A stretch of 64,000 nucleotides of DNA from Bacillus sp. SKDU12 (GCF_010093085.1 NZ_MSRC01000016.1:186001-250000), one strand, 5' to 3'; counted from the first letter of the stretch, positions 1 through 8,854 are shown. Numbers and translations are program-made. Notes: generated by a model not told the origin, from the letters alone.

Positions 1-269
1 GAAACAGAATGAAACGCATATCCTCTTTCGACCACTTTTCCGCCTTTAAACAGGAGAAAACACGGGACACTTTCAATTTGATACGCTTTTGCGAATGTCG
101 GAGAGTAATTGACATTGTTTTGATAGAAGGCGACATCAGGCAGCATTTCCTTCACAACTGTCAGCATTTTGCTTGCAAGCTGGCAGGTGCCGCAAAACGG
201 AGTATATAAATATAGGAGATACACATCATCTGCGATGTGCTCTAGCTCGTGTTCTTGAAGTTCTTTCAT
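1..269 (-). CDS. yusE: Thioredoxin-like protein YusE (3' end cut by window)
   Basis: The first 89 residues of a small thioredoxin-fold protein are visible; the C-terminus lies left of base 1. The chain begins MKELQEHELEHIADDVYLLY, followed by a redox motif in TPFCGTCQLA (CGTC) near residue 26 and a cis-proline region SVPCFLLF near residue 70, as in thioredoxins. It probably acts as a cytosolic thiol-disulfide protein; the substrate is unknown. The ATG at 267-269 has an upstream GAGGTG. It ends a tight minus-strand run (yusI-gcvH-yusG-yusF-yusE) and starts one base after the yusF stop, so co-transcription is likely. Family assignment is secure, physiological role is not. Confidence 0.85.
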   Translation of the reverse strand, partial: MKELQEHELEHIADDVYLLYLYTPFCGTCQLASKMLTVVKEMLPDVAFYQNNVNYSPTFAKAYQIESVPCFLLFKGGKVVERGYAFHSV

Positions 270-270
270 G

Positions 271-633
271 CTATACACCTCGGGACTTTCTTTCAAGAAA
301 AATAGTATGGACATTTAAATTTGCGCGGAGCAGTACAGAAGCGACATGGTGTTTCGGTGCAGCCTCTACTTCCTTATAGGCTCTGTCTATATGCAAATGG
401 CAGGCGTCATTAAATTCTCTTTTCAGCTGTTTTCTTAATGTCTCGCCTGATTCATCAGCATCAACTAATATATAGACGTCTTTATCGTATAGCTCGTCAG
501 CCAATTCCTCAAGCTTCAGCTGGCTGATTGTTCCGTTGGTACAGATAATGCGCACTGGTTCATTCAGGACACTTTCAACTTTCTCTTTATCTGATTTTCC
601 TTCGACAATCATCACCTTTTCCAGCTCATCCAT
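271..633 (-). CDS. yusF: Small stand-alone Toprim-domain protein YusF
   Basis: A 120-residue protein that is essentially one Toprim fold. The conserved acidic motifs are visible: the glutamate in MIVEGKSDKEKV near the N-terminus and the DxD pair in VYILVDADESGET near residue 55. Toprim domains bind Mg2+ in primases, topoisomerases, RNase M5 and OLD nucleases. No DNA-binding or ATPase domain accompanies it here, so substrate and reaction cannot be named; it resembles RNase M5-type small Toprim proteins. I chose the ATG at 633 (MDELEKVMIVEG) because AGCAGGTGAT lies just upstream; a longer frame to 711 exists but its extension is not Toprim-like. Confidence 0.85.
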   Translation of the reverse strand: MDELEKVMIVEGKSDKEKVESVLNEPVRIICTNGTISQLKLEELADELYDKDVYILVDADESGETLRKQLKREFNDACHLHIDRAYKEVEAAPKHHVASVLLRANLNVHTIFLERKSRGV

Positions 634-704
634 CTTTATCACCTGCTGCGTTAAATTTGAAACGTTCAGATTGTAAAAGAAGGCAGTGAAATTCACCGCC
701 AACA

Positions 705-941
705 TTAACACCAGCCGTTTTCATAGTCACAATCCACGTATTTTTCATCATTTCCTGAGACCACATCGGCTGTCTTATAAAATTTCTCATTTTCAAAGGA
801 ATAGCCTGATTTAAGCTCATATTCATCCATGCTTGTCATTTGGCCGATTTTCTCATTATCATGATATAACGAGAGCCGGCCATTTTGAAAGCGGCCTGTC
901 ACATCATTGGTGACATCGAGCTTTTGTTTGCTGAAAGCCAT
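705..941 (-). CDS. yusG: Small conserved protein YusG (DUF2553-like)
   Basis: A 78-residue acidic protein of unknown function conserved in Bacillus. It starts MAFSKQKLDVTNDVTGRF and ends VDCDYENGWC; no membrane segment or signal peptide is apparent. The ATG at 941 is preceded by GGGAGGTG with good spacing, and the total length agrees with YusG as I recall it. It lies between gcvH and yusF on the same strand with gaps of 55 and 71 bases, so it may share their transcript. No function can be inferred. Confidence 0.75.
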   Translation of the reverse strand: MAFSKQKLDVTNDVTGRFQNGRLSLYHDNEKIGQMTSMDEYELKSGYSFENEKFYKTADVVSGNDEKYVDCDYENGWC

Positions 942-996
942 ATTGGACACCTCCCATAACGTTAGCGTGTCCAATTGCCTTCACAGCTATCCTGTT

Positions 997-1380
997 TTAG
1001 TCTTCTTGTGTCATTTCTTCGTATTGCTCTGCTGTCATCAGTTTTTCAATTTCAGAAGCGTCAGACGGTTCAACAACGATCATCCATGCTTTCTCGTACG
1101 GTGATTCGTTAACGAATTCCGGACTGTCATCAAGATCTTCGTTTATTTCCACAACCGTTCCATTAATCGGTGCATAAAGCTCAGATACCGTTTTAACGGA
1201 TTCAACACTGCCGAATGGCTCGTCCGCTTTGATTTCAGCGCCAACTTCAGGAAGTTCGACAAACACGATATCGCCTAGTTCGGCTTGGGCAAAATGCGTA
1301 ATTCCGATTCTGGCTTTTTCTCCTTCAACTTTCACCCACTCGTGTTCTCCTGAGTAACGCAAATCTTTAGGTATGCTCAA
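997..1380 (-). CDS. gcvH: Glycine cleavage system H protein
   Basis: GcvH, 127 residues, is the lipoyl-carrying shuttle protein of the glycine cleavage complex. In B. subtilis it is also the obligate intermediate in lipoate transfer to the 2-oxoacid dehydrogenases. The lipoylation motif [16 protein letters not shown] places the modified lysine at residue 63. The start is TTG at 1378-1380 (reads [15 protein letters not shown]) with GGAGGG seven bases upstream; a longer frame to 1434 gives a low-complexity extension not seen in the family. The other gcv genes are not in this window, consistent with its separate location in B. subtilis. Confidence 0.95.
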   Translation of the reverse strand: MSIPKDLRYSGEHEWVKVEGEKARIGITHFAQAELGDIVFVELPEVGAEIKADEPFGSVESVKTVSELYAPINGTVVEINEDLDDSPEFVNESPYEKAWMIVVEPSDASEIEKLMTAEQYEEMTQED

Positions 1381-1446
1381 TTGAATCCCTCCATTTTTTA
1401 CAGCACTATAATAAGAAGATACCACACTTTTCAAAAAAAATTGACA

Positions 1447-1803
1447 TTAAGCCCAGTTTTCTTCAAATTGGTCTTCTTTGAATCCGACTGTCACTTTTTC
1501 ACCGTCTGTTGTAAGCGGGCGTTTGATCAGCATTCCGTCTGAAGCCAGCAGTTCTAGCTGTTCGTCCTCCGACATATGATACAGCTTTTCTTTGAGATTC
1601 AGCTCGCGGTATTTCATGCCGCTTGTGTTGAAAAATTTCTTGAGATCCAGTCCGCTTTTTTCATAAAGCGCCTTTAGTTCCTCTTTGCTTGGAGGCTGCT
1701 CTGCAATATGTATTTCGTTGAATTCTTTTCCATGCTCTTCTAACCATTTCTTTGCTTTGCGGCACGTTCCGCATTTAGGGTACCAGTAAAAAGTTAACGA
1801 CAT
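1447..1803 (-). CDS. yusI: ArsC/Spx-family protein YusI
   Basis: A 118-residue member of the arsenate reductase/Spx/MgsR superfamily. The N-terminal YPKCGTCRKAKKWLEEHG carries the CxxC motif typical of Spx-like proteins, followed by the usual pattern ending in LIKRPLTTDGEKVTVGFKEDQFEE. Known relatives are either glutaredoxin-like reductases or RNA polymerase-binding regulators; which applies here cannot be told from sequence. The start ATG at 1803 (MSLTFYWYPKC) follows GAGGGGGAAGA. It sits between the fad operon terminator and gcvH, on the same strand as both. Confidence 0.85.
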   Translation of the reverse strand: MSLTFYWYPKCGTCRKAKKWLEEHGKEFNEIHIAEQPPSKEELKALYEKSGLDLKKFFNTSGMKYRELNLKEKLYHMSEDEQLELLASDGMLIKRPLTTDGEKVTVGFKEDQFEENWA

Positions 1804-1876
1804 CTTCTTCCCCCTCAATAAAATAATCGAGGTTATTTTAACACAGTTTGTTTTAAAAGCCTAAACCTGTGCTTCT

Positions 1877-1906
1877 AAAAAAAAAGCTCCGCTTAATGCG
1901 GAGCTC
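1877..1906 (-). terminator. Terminator of the fadNAE operon
   Basis: On the minus strand a hairpin of arms AGCTCCGC and GCGGAGCT is followed by a run of eight T (A-run at 1877-1884 on the plus strand). It lies just past the fadE stop and separates fadNAE from yusI. Confidence 0.85.
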
Positions 1907-1914
1907 TCGGACAA

Positions 1915-3699
1915 TCAGACAATATATTTTTCAGCTTCGAAAACGGCCGCCGCTGCTTCGCGTTTTTTCTGAATGACATTTTTAGGCGTTACGCGCGTCA
2001 GCTTGCGCAAAGCGGAAAGCATCATGCGGAGGGAGTCTCCTTCTTCCATTGCGATGAGTGATTCTTTCGCGTGCGCTTCAATTTCATGAAAAGCTTCCTG
2101 GACAAAAATTTCTGTATACAGCACCTTCTGCACCGCTTTTTCTTCTCCTTGTGCGGCGATGGCTTTTTCTGTTCTAAGCACGGCTGATTCCATTGCATAT
2201 ACATTGCTGACAATATCCGCGATGTTGACGAGGATTTCTTGTTCACGATCGAGTGCTTTTCCGTATGTTTGGGCAGCGAGACCGGCAGCGAACAGCGCGA
2301 TCTTTTTGGCTTGCTTAACGACATATTTCTCCTGTTCTAAAACGCCGCTGCCAGGCTCTTCAGGCATAAGCATCATCAGTTCTTCTTGAAGCGACTGCGC
2401 TTTTTCAAATAGAGGGAGTTCGCCTTTGAGCGCCTTTTTCAAAAAAGTGCTTGGCACGATTAACCGGTTGATTTCGTTTGTGCCTTCAAAAATCCGATTG
2501 ATCCTTGAATCGCGATAGGCTCTTTCTACTTCGTATTCCTGCATAAAACCGTAGCCGCCATGAATCTGCACGCCTTCATCTACGATATAATCAAGTGTCT
2601 CAGACCCGAAAACCTTATTCAGAGAGCATTCGATCGCATATTCGGCAATTGACTTGGCAATTTGCCGGCCGTCCTTGAGATCTTCGGCCGTAAACTGGCT
2701 CATGTTGTCTTCAAACAGCCCCACAGTTCTGTACACAGAGCTTTCCATCGCGTAAAGCCTTGATGCCATTGTCGCGATTTTTTCCTGTGTCAGCGAAAAG
2801 CCCGCAATCGGCGTTTTAAATTGGCGGCGCTGATTTGCGTATGCCGCAGATAGCTCAATCACCCGTTTAGATGCGCCGATTGTGCCAACCGCCAGTTTAT
2901 AACGGCCGATATTTAAAATATTAAAGGCGATGATATGCCCTTTGCCGATTTCTCCGAGCAGGTTTTCTTTTGGCACTTCAGCCTGATCTAAAATAAGGGT
3001 TCTTGTTGACGATCCTTTGATCCCCATTTTCTTTTCTTCCGGGCCTGTTGATACGCCAGGGAAATCTTTTTCTACAATAAACGCTGAAAACTTATCACCG
3101 TCCACCTTAGCGTAAACAACAAATACATCAGCAAAGGCAGAGTTCGTAATCCACTGTTTTTCTCCGGTTAATACGTAATGCGTTCCCGCTTCATTCAAGA
3201 CGGCTGTTGTTTTTGCTCCCAGTGCATCCGAACCAGAGCCCGGCTCAGTCAGGGCATAAGCCGCGATTTTTTCGCCTGAAGCGAGCCTGGGCAAATACGT
3301 TTTCTTTTGTTCCTCTGATCCGAAAAAGACGATCGGCAAGGAACCGATGCCGACATGCGCGCCATAAGAAAGCGAAAAGCTTCCCGCGCGCGAAAATTTT
3401 TCAGTGATAAGTGCGGAGCTGATTTTATCAAGGCCAAGCCCTCCGTATTCCTCCGGCACATCGGCGCCAAGCAGTCCCAGTTCGCCCGCTTTCTTCAACA
3501 GCCTGACGGAATGCTCAAATTGATGGTTTTCGATGTCATCTATATGAGGGAGAACATCCTGTTCGATGTAATCCTCCGTTGTTTTCGCAATCATTTTATG
3601 CTCGTCAGTGAAATCCTCCGGTGTATACATTTGGTCGTATGTGACATTCTCAATTAAGAAACCGCCGCCTTTTTGCACTTCAGCCGCTTTTTTCGCCAT
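1915..3699 (-). CDS. fadE: Acyl-CoA dehydrogenase FadE
   Basis: FadE, 594 residues, performs the FAD-dependent first oxidation of acyl-CoA to trans-2-enoyl-CoA. The N-terminal 400 residues form the acyl-CoA dehydrogenase fold with family signatures YALTEPGSGSDALG (substrate/FAD site) and the C-terminal RDSRINRIFEGTNEINR. About 190 residues follow, as in very-long-chain/YngJ-type enzymes with an extra C-terminal helical domain. Start chosen at ATG 3699 (MAKKAAEVQKGG), where AAAGGGGGAAAAGC supplies the ribosome site; the frame is open back to 3720 but would overlap fadA. It is the last gene of fadN-fadA-fadE, 14 bases after fadA, and electrons would pass to EtfAB encoded elsewhere. Confidence 0.96.
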   Translation of the reverse strand: MAKKAAEVQKGGGFLIENVTYDQMYTPEDFTDEHKMIAKTTEDYIEQDVLPHIDDIENHQFEHSVRLLKKAGELGLLGADVPEEYGGLGLDKISSALITEKFSRAGSFSLSYGAHVGIGSLPIVFFGSEEQKKTYLPRLASGEKIAAYALTEPGSGSDALGAKTTAVLNEAGTHYVLTGEKQWITNSAFADVFVVYAKVDGDKFSAFIVEKDFPGVSTGPEEKKMGIKGSSTRTLILDQAEVPKENLLGEIGKGHIIAFNILNIGRYKLAVGTIGASKRVIELSAAYANQRRQFKTPIAGFSLTQEKIATMASRLYAMESSVYRTVGLFEDNMSQFTAEDLKDGRQIAKSIAEYAIECSLNKVFGSETLDYIVDEGVQIHGGYGFMQEYEVERAYRDSRINRIFEGTNEINRLIVPSTFLKKALKGELPLFEKAQSLQEELMMLMPEEPGSGVLEQEKYVVKQAKKIALFAAGLAAQTYGKALDREQEILVNIADIVSNVYAMESAVLRTEKAIAAQGEEKAVQKVLYTEIFVQEAFHEIEAHAKESLIAMEEGDSLRMMLSALRKLTRVTPKNVIQKKREAAAAVFEAEKYIV

Positions 3700-3713
3700 T
3701 TGCTTTTCCCCCT

Positions 3714-4889
3714 TTAGCATAATTCAAATACACCGGCCGCTCCCATCCCGCCGCCGATACACATTGTGACGACGCCAAATTGCTCGTTTCTCCGTTTCAT
3801 TTCATGAATGAGTGAAAGTGTAAGCTTTGTGCCCGTACAGCCAAGCGGGTGCCCAAGCGCGATTGCACCTCCGTTGACATTCACTTTTTCTTCATCAATT
3901 CCCAGTTCTCTGATGACTTGAATGGCCTGTGAGGCGAAAGCTTCATTCAATTCAAACAAGCCGATGTCCTGCAGCTGAAGCCCGGCAAGCTTTAAGGCAC
4001 GCGGGATGGCTTCCACTGGCCCAATACCCATTACTTCCGGCGGCACGCCGCCTACCGCAAAGGAACGGAATTTCACAAGCGGCGCCAAGCCAAGCGCATC
4101 AGCTTTTTCCCGATCCATCAGCATAACAGCCGCCGCTCCGTCACTCGTCTGTGAGGAGTTGCCCGCCGTAACCGTTCCATCAACAGCAAAAGCCGGACGC
4201 AATGTCGCTAAGATGTCTGCCGTCGTTTGCGGGCGTACGCCTTCATCCTGAGAAAACACAAACCGTTTTTCCTCCGGCTTATGGTTTTCTCCGATTTCTG
4301 TCATCGTCACTTCGACAGGTACTATCTCATCTTTAAATTTCCCCGCTGCAAGGGCTTTGGCCGCATTTTGGTGGCTGCGAACGGCGAATGCATCCTGATC
4401 CTCTCGCGTGACGCCGTATTTTTTCGCGACCTGCTCGGCTGTATGTCCCATGCTCATATAATATTCCGGCGCCTGTTCTGCCAGCGCAAGGTTCGGACGG
4501 GTGACATGCCCCATCATCGGAACCTGTGACATGGATTCTGCTCCACCGGCGATCGCTGTATCGTAGGCGCCAAGCATAATTTTTTCCGCCGCATATGCGA
4601 TAGACTGAAGGCCTGAAGAGCAGTAGCGATTGACTGTTATCGCCGGAACCGTGTACGGCAGTCCGGCGAGCGCGCCGATATTTCTCGCCATATTGAGCCC
4701 CTGTTCCGCTTCAGGTGTCGCACAGCCGATAATCAAGTCGTCAATATTGCCTTCGTAGCCGCCTGCTCTTTTCAATGTTTCTTTTACGCAAATCGCACCT
4801 AAATCATCCGGACGAACGGCGGCAAGCGATCCTTTTTTGGCTTTCCCCACCGGTGTTCTTGCACCTGACACAATGACTGCTTCTTTCAT
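3714..4889 (-). CDS. fadA: Acetyl-CoA C-acyltransferase (3-ketoacyl-CoA thiolase) FadA
   Basis: A 391-residue thiolase that cleaves 3-ketoacyl-CoA with CoA to release acetyl-CoA, the last beta-oxidation step. The nucleophilic Cys90 is visible in NRYCSSGLQS, the catalytic histidine in NGGAIALGHPLGCTG, and the second catalytic cysteine in CIGGGMGAAG near the C-terminus. Length is normal for the family. The ATG is preceded by AGGAGGGAGC. It lies 10 bases downstream of fadN and directly upstream of fadE, so the three genes encode a full cycle apart from acyl-CoA synthetase and electron transfer. Confidence 0.96.
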   Translation of the reverse strand: MKEAVIVSGARTPVGKAKKGSLAAVRPDDLGAICVKETLKRAGGYEGNIDDLIIGCATPEAEQGLNMARNIGALAGLPYTVPAITVNRYCSSGLQSIAYAAEKIMLGAYDTAIAGGAESMSQVPMMGHVTRPNLALAEQAPEYYMSMGHTAEQVAKKYGVTREDQDAFAVRSHQNAAKALAAGKFKDEIVPVEVTMTEIGENHKPEEKRFVFSQDEGVRPQTTADILATLRPAFAVDGTVTAGNSSQTSDGAAAVMLMDREKADALGLAPLVKFRSFAVGGVPPEVMGIGPVEAIPRALKLAGLQLQDIGLFELNEAFASQAIQVIRELGIDEEKVNVNGGAIALGHPLGCTGTKLTLSLIHEMKRRNEQFGVVTMCIGGGMGAAGVFELC

Positions 4890-4899
4890 AAGCTCCCTC

Positions 4900-7260
4900 C
4901 TAATTCCGTAAAGGTTTACCTTTCACAAGCATATGCTGCATTCTCGCTTGAGATTTCGCCTCTCCTGCCAAACTCAAAAACGCTTCCCTCTCGATCTCTA
5001 ATAAATACTCTTCGTCTACTTCTGTGCCAAACGGCACTTTTCCGCCGGCAATGACATAAGCGAGTTTTTTCGCGATCTTAAAATCATGCTCAGATATATA
5101 ACCGGACAGTTTCATCTGCTCAGCGCCAAGCAAGAGTGCCGCATAACCGGTTTCACCCGGCACCTTGACCTTTTCTTTTACAGGCGGCCGCCAGCCGGTA
5201 TCGTATAAAGAGGCGGCAAGCTGCTTCGCATCGTACAGCAGGTGATCCTGATTCACGCTGATACGGTCTGTTTCTTTTAAAATGTTCATCTCACGAGCCT
5301 CTTGGGCGGAGGCGGATACTTTCGCCATCGCAATTGTTTCAAATGTTTTCATTGCCGCATTCATCGGATCAAGACCGCGGCGAAGATGGTTAATGTACAG
5401 CTCTTTATTACCTCCTCCGCCAGGGATAAGGCCGACACCGGATTCGACAAGCCCCATGTAGGCTTCGCTTGCTGCTTGAATGCGCGCCGCAGGCAGGCAT
5501 ACTTCCGTTCCGCCGCCGAGCGTCATGCCGAACGGAGCGGCGACAACCGGCTTCGCACTGTATTTAATCTTCATCATCGTTTCTTGGAATCGGCGGATCA
5601 CGAAGTCAACTTCCAAAAAGTTGTCATCCTGGACTTCCATTAGAATCATAGCGAGATTCGCGCCTACACAGAAATTTTTTCCTTGATTGCCGATGACAAG
5701 CCCTTTATAGTTCCGCTCTGTTTCCTCTAACGCCTTGTTGATCATTTGAATAATATCAAGGCCGATGGCATTGCTTTTCGAATGAAACTCAAGAAGGGCC
5801 ACATCATCTCCAAGGTCAATCAGGCTTGCTCCGCTGTTTTTCGCAATTACCCCTTTTGTTTCTTTAAGCGCTTGTAAATGAATCTGTTTTTTGTTTTCCT
5901 TCACGGCCCTGTATTCGCCGCGGTCATAATAAAATACTGTTCCGTTCTCTTTGATGTAGAAGGTTTCATTTCCTTTGTCCAGCATGTCTTTAATCCAGCC
6001 GGGTATTTTAGCCCCAAGCTTTTCTGCAGACTGTCTGAGACCGATGGCATCCCACATTTCAAACGGGCCCAGCTCCCAGCCGAATCCCCACTTCATGGCT
6101 TGGTCAATCGCATGAATATCATCAGCAATCTCACCAAGCAGCTCAGCTGAATAAAGCAGGGTTTGAGATGTGATATTCCAAAGCAATCTGCCAGCTCTGT
6201 CGTCCGAGTAAATAAGCGCTTTCATTTTGGCTTTTGTCCCTTTTGCCTGTTTTGCCGCTTCAAGTGCCGGTGATATCATTTTTGTTCGCTTCCCATAAGT
6301 AAGCGTCATTGGATCAAGCTCATAAATCGTTTTGCCTTCTTTTTTATAAAAGCCTTGACCAGCCTTGCTTCCGATCCATCCTTTTTCCAGCATATCGTTC
6401 ATAAAGCTTGGCAGGCGGAATATTTCTTTCTCGTCTCCCTCCGCTTTGTCATACACATTTCGGGCGACATGGGCGAATGTATCGAGTCCGACAACATCAA
6501 GCGTTCTGAAGGTTGCGCTTTTCGGTCTGCCGATCAGCGGGCCTGTGATTGAGTCGACTTCACCGACCTGATAGCCGCCTTTCAGCATTTCTTGTACTGT
6601 AACGAGAAGCCCGTACGTTCCGATTCGGTTTGCGATAAAGTTCGGTGTGTCCTTTGCTGTGACTACACCTTTACCGAGAACATTTTCACCGAAGGCTGTC
6701 ATAAACTTTAAGATATCAGGGTCTGTTTCCTGAATCGGAATAATCTCCAGCAGCTTTAAATAGCGGGCGGGATTAAAAAAGTGTGTTCCGAGAAAATGGG
6801 CTTTAAAATCATCCGACCGGCCCTCAGCCATTTTCTGCACTGATATACCAGATGTATTGCTAGAGACAATACTTCCAGGCTTTCGGTGTTTATCCACAAG
6901 GGTGAAAATTCGCTTTTTGACTTCAAGGTTTTCCACAACAACTTCAATAATCCAATCTGCTTCATTCAGCCTTTCTGCATCATCCTCCAGATTGCCTGAT
7001 GTGATATAAGAGATGTTTTCCGCTGATGTGAGGGGGGCTGGCTTTTGTTTCAGCAGTTTTTTTACCGCTTGGCGGCTCAGCCTGCTGCGCACCTCCGGAC
7101 TGTCCTTTGCCAGCCCTCTTTTTTCTTCTTCCTTTGTCAAATCGTTCGGCACAATATCAAGCAGCAGGACAGGAATTCCGAGGTTAGCCAAATGTGCCGC
7201 AATCCCGGAACCCATTACCCCCGATCCTAAAACGGCTGCCTTTCGAATGTGTTTGTGCAT
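4900..7260 (-). CDS. fadN: Bifunctional 3-hydroxyacyl-CoA dehydrogenase / enoyl-CoA hydratase FadN
   Basis: A 786-residue multifunctional beta-oxidation enzyme. The N-terminal half is an NAD-dependent 3-hydroxyacyl-CoA dehydrogenase with the Rossmann motif GSGVMGSGIAAHLAN near residue 10 and the HAD signature around NPARYLKLLEIIP. The C-terminal half holds a crotonase domain with VIGNQGKNFCVGANLAM and GMTLGGGTEVCLPAA. This order is reversed compared with E. coli FadB. I start at ATG 7260 (MHKHIRKAAVLGSG), which has GGGGGATATCTC upstream, rather than the open frame to 7365 that would cover the FadR operator at 7281-7298. As I recall, the 168 protein is three residues longer, near QSAEKL. It is the first gene of the operon. 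Confidence 0.95.
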   Translation of the reverse strand: MHKHIRKAAVLGSGVMGSGIAAHLANLGIPVLLLDIVPNDLTKEEEKRGLAKDSPEVRSRLSRQAVKKLLKQKPAPLTSAENISYITSGNLEDDAERLNEADWIIEVVVENLEVKKRIFTLVDKHRKPGSIVSSNTSGISVQKMAEGRSDDFKAHFLGTHFFNPARYLKLLEIIPIQETDPDILKFMTAFGENVLGKGVVTAKDTPNFIANRIGTYGLLVTVQEMLKGGYQVGEVDSITGPLIGRPKSATFRTLDVVGLDTFAHVARNVYDKAEGDEKEIFRLPSFMNDMLEKGWIGSKAGQGFYKKEGKTIYELDPMTLTYGKRTKMISPALEAAKQAKGTKAKMKALIYSDDRAGRLLWNITSQTLLYSAELLGEIADDIHAIDQAMKWGFGWELGPFEMWDAIGLRQSAEKLGAKIPGWIKDMLDKGNETFYIKENGTVFYYDRGEYRAVKENKKQIHLQALKETKGVIAKNSGASLIDLGDDVALLEFHSKSNAIGLDIIQMINKALEETERNYKGLVIGNQGKNFCVGANLAMILMEVQDDNFLEVDFVIRRFQETMMKIKYSAKPVVAAPFGMTLGGGTEVCLPAARIQAASEAYMGLVESGVGLIPGGGGNKELYINHLRRGLDPMNAAMKTFETIAMAKVSASAQEAREMNILKETDRISVNQDHLLYDAKQLAASLYDTGWRPPVKEKVKVPGETGYAALLLGAEQMKLSGYISEHDFKIAKKLAYVIAGGKVPFGTEVDEEYLLEIEREAFLSLAGEAKSQARMQHMLVKGKPLRN

Positions 7261-7280
7261 GAGATATCCCCCTTGAACAT

Positions 7281-7298
7281 TGAATGAATAATCATTCA
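7281..7298 (-). promoter_or_regulatory. FadR operator upstream of fadN
   Basis: TGAATGAATAATCATTCA is a perfect 18-base dyad matching the B. subtilis FadR (YsiA) consensus TGAATGANTANTCATTCA. It lies 21 bases upstream of the fadN start. FadR binding is relieved by long-chain acyl-CoA, so the fadNAE operon should be induced by fatty acids. Confidence 0.92.
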
Positions 7299-7434
7299 TT
7301 TTTTGACCAAAAAAAATGAAACCTGTTTCTTCTTTCATCTTAAAAGATTTCTGATTCGACTTCAATAGCTAATTTGTTATTTTTTTGTATGTGGTTTACA
7401 AAAGACGGGCAACTTAAACCCGGAGGTGATAGGA

Positions 7435-7581
7435 ATGGTGCGAGAGAAAAAAAACCCGTCTTCAGCGGCAGTCAGCGCGGCGAGTGTAAAAGGGGATGCC
7501 GGTCCGACTCAGCATTACAGCGGCGGAAAGCGGACAAGTCAAAATCAGCAATATAAAAAGCATAACATGGAACAATCGTAA
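7435..7581 (+). CDS. yuzL: Small protein YuzL
   Basis: A 48-residue basic, polar protein beginning MVREKKNPSSAAVSAASV and ending KKHNMEQS, rich in Ser, Gln and Lys with no membrane segment. It matches the YuzL-type small protein family of Bacillus in composition and place. CGGAGGTGATAGGA just upstream of the ATG is a strong ribosome site. A longer overlapping frame from 7374 in another phase has no such signal. Function unknown; it stands alone between the divergent fadN promoter and the convergent yusM. Confidence 0.75.
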   Translation: MVREKKNPSSAAVSAASVKGDAGPTQHYSGGKRTSQNQQYKKHNMEQS

Positions 7582-7582
7582 T

Positions 7583-7615
7583 GCAGCTGCTTTTCGCGGC
7601 TGCTTTCACTTTTTC
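7583..7615 (+). terminator. Terminator after yuzL
   Basis: GCAGCTGC and GCGGCTGC (one G-T pair) form an eight-base stem around TTTTC, followed by TTTCACTTTTT on the plus strand. It overlaps the last codons of the convergent yusM. Confidence 0.6.
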
Positions 7616-8514
7616 AAGATTCCTTTTAACACAAACGCTGCATTGGCAGGCCGCTCAGCAATTCTTCTCATAAAGTAGCTGAACCAATCCGTTCCATATG
7701 GAACATACACACGCATTCTGTATCCTTCCTTGGCAAGTTCCTTCTGCCGCTCCGTCCTTATGCCATACAGCATTTGAAACTCAAATTGCGATGCGGGGAT
7801 ATGGTGTTCAGCAACGAGCTGTTTTGTAAACGCAATGATGTCATCGTCATGTGTAGCGACAGCCGTATAGTTCCCGCTTAACAGCTGCAGCTTAATTAAG
7901 CTTTGAAAATGAAGGTCTGTTCCCTTTTTGTCAGGGAATGCTACAGCCGCAGACTCTTTATAAGCGCCCTTTACAAGTCTGAGATTCGGCTTTAAGCCAT
8001 GCATATGTCTGATATCTTCTGCCGCCCGATACAAATACGCCTGAATGACCGTGCCGAGCATTTCGTATTCCTGTTTACATTTCCTATAAATAGAAAGTGT
8101 CTGTTCATAATGAGAATAGTCTTCCATATCAATGGTCACAGCAACACCATGTTGCTTCGCAGCAGATAAAATTGCACGCAAATGAGAAAGGCAAAGTTCT
8201 TCTGAAAGATCTAGCCCAATTGAGGTCAGCTTTAATGAAAACTCTGAATCCAATTGATGCTCAGCAATGGCTCGAATGGCTTTCTTGCACTCCTCTGCGA
8301 TTTGATGTGCTTCTTTTTCTGATGCCGCATATTCGCCTAAATAATCAATCGTTGCACACAAACCGGATCTGTTTAGTCTTTTGACGGTCTTAACCGCCGA
8401 CTCAATTGTATCTCCAGCGACAAATCGTCTTGCTCCAAGCTTCGTTCCATATGCTTTGGCGAGCTTGGTAAGTGTTTTATTTTGAGATAAGAATAAAAAC
8501 ACAGGTCTCAACAT
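7606..8514 (-). CDS. yusM: Proline dehydrogenase-family FAD enzyme YusM
   Basis: A 302-residue monofunctional proline dehydrogenase (PutA/PRODH TIM-barrel) family protein. Characteristic stretches include LRLVKGAYKESAAVAFPDKK (FAD/substrate region) and the C-terminal EFQMLYGIRTERQKELAKEGYRMRVYVPYG, which carries conserved barrel and arginine residues. It would oxidise proline to pyrroline-5-carboxylate at the membrane and reduce quinone. B. subtilis has a second homologue in the put operon, so the in vivo substrate of this one is less sure; some catalogues name it fadM. Start ATG 8514 follows GGAGGGAGTCGG. Expressed away from the CotF-like genes. Confidence 0.85.
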   Translation of the reverse strand: MLRPVFLFLSQNKTLTKLAKAYGTKLGARRFVAGDTIESAVKTVKRLNRSGLCATIDYLGEYAASEKEAHQIAEECKKAIRAIAEHQLDSEFSLKLTSIGLDLSEELCLSHLRAILSAAKQHGVAVTIDMEDYSHYEQTLSIYRKCKQEYEMLGTVIQAYLYRAAEDIRHMHGLKPNLRLVKGAYKESAAVAFPDKKGTDLHFQSLIKLQLLSGNYTAVATHDDDIIAFTKQLVAEHHIPASQFEFQMLYGIRTERQKELAKEGYRMRVYVPYGTDWFSYFMRRIAERPANAAFVLKGILKK

Positions 8515-8608
8515 CCGACTCCCTCCTGCCATCATCTTCAAAACACCTGTATAGAACTCCCAGACTGAAGGAAACTATAAAATGAACAAAAATCAAAGGA
8601 GGTTCACA

Positions 8609-8854
8609 ATGGACAATCAGCAACAAGCTCAAATGCCGCCTTCCGTTATTTCTACAAAGGATCATTTGTATCTCAATGACATGCTGAACTGGAATTTGCT
8701 TGCGATGAAAAAAGCGCATTTCATGGCGCAGCAGTGCCAGGATCAAACATTAAAACAAGAACTCGACCGCCTCGGACACATGCATCATGATCATTATCAA
8801 AGAATAGTAAAGCACCTGCAGCCAGGCCAGCAGCAGTCCGGCTACATCCAATAA
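8609..8854 (+). CDS. Small CotF-like spore coat-associated protein
   Basis: An 81-residue protein: Gln-rich ends flank a helical centre (KDHLYLNDMLNWNLLAMKKAHFMAQQC) and a His-rich DRLGHMHHDHYQRIVKHLQ. It resembles half of a CotF/ferritin-like four-helix coat protein. The ATG at 8609 follows AAAGGAGGTTCAC, an excellent ribosome site. The next CotF-like gene starts 12 bases after the stop with its own AAGGAGG, so the two form an operon and may supply the two halves of a helical bundle. I recognise the family but not a secure gene name. Confidence 0.8.
   Translation: MDNQQQAQMPPSVISTKDHLYLNDMLNWNLLAMKKAHFMAQQCQDQTLKQELDRLGHMHHDHYQRIVKHLQPGQQQSGYIQ

Noticed and set aside
7374..7556. 60-residue frame overlapping yuzL in another phase
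   Set aside because: The yuzL phase has CGGAGGTGAT at the right distance and ends before a terminator; the overlapping frame lacks a site and is Cys/Arg-rich as typical of shadow frames.
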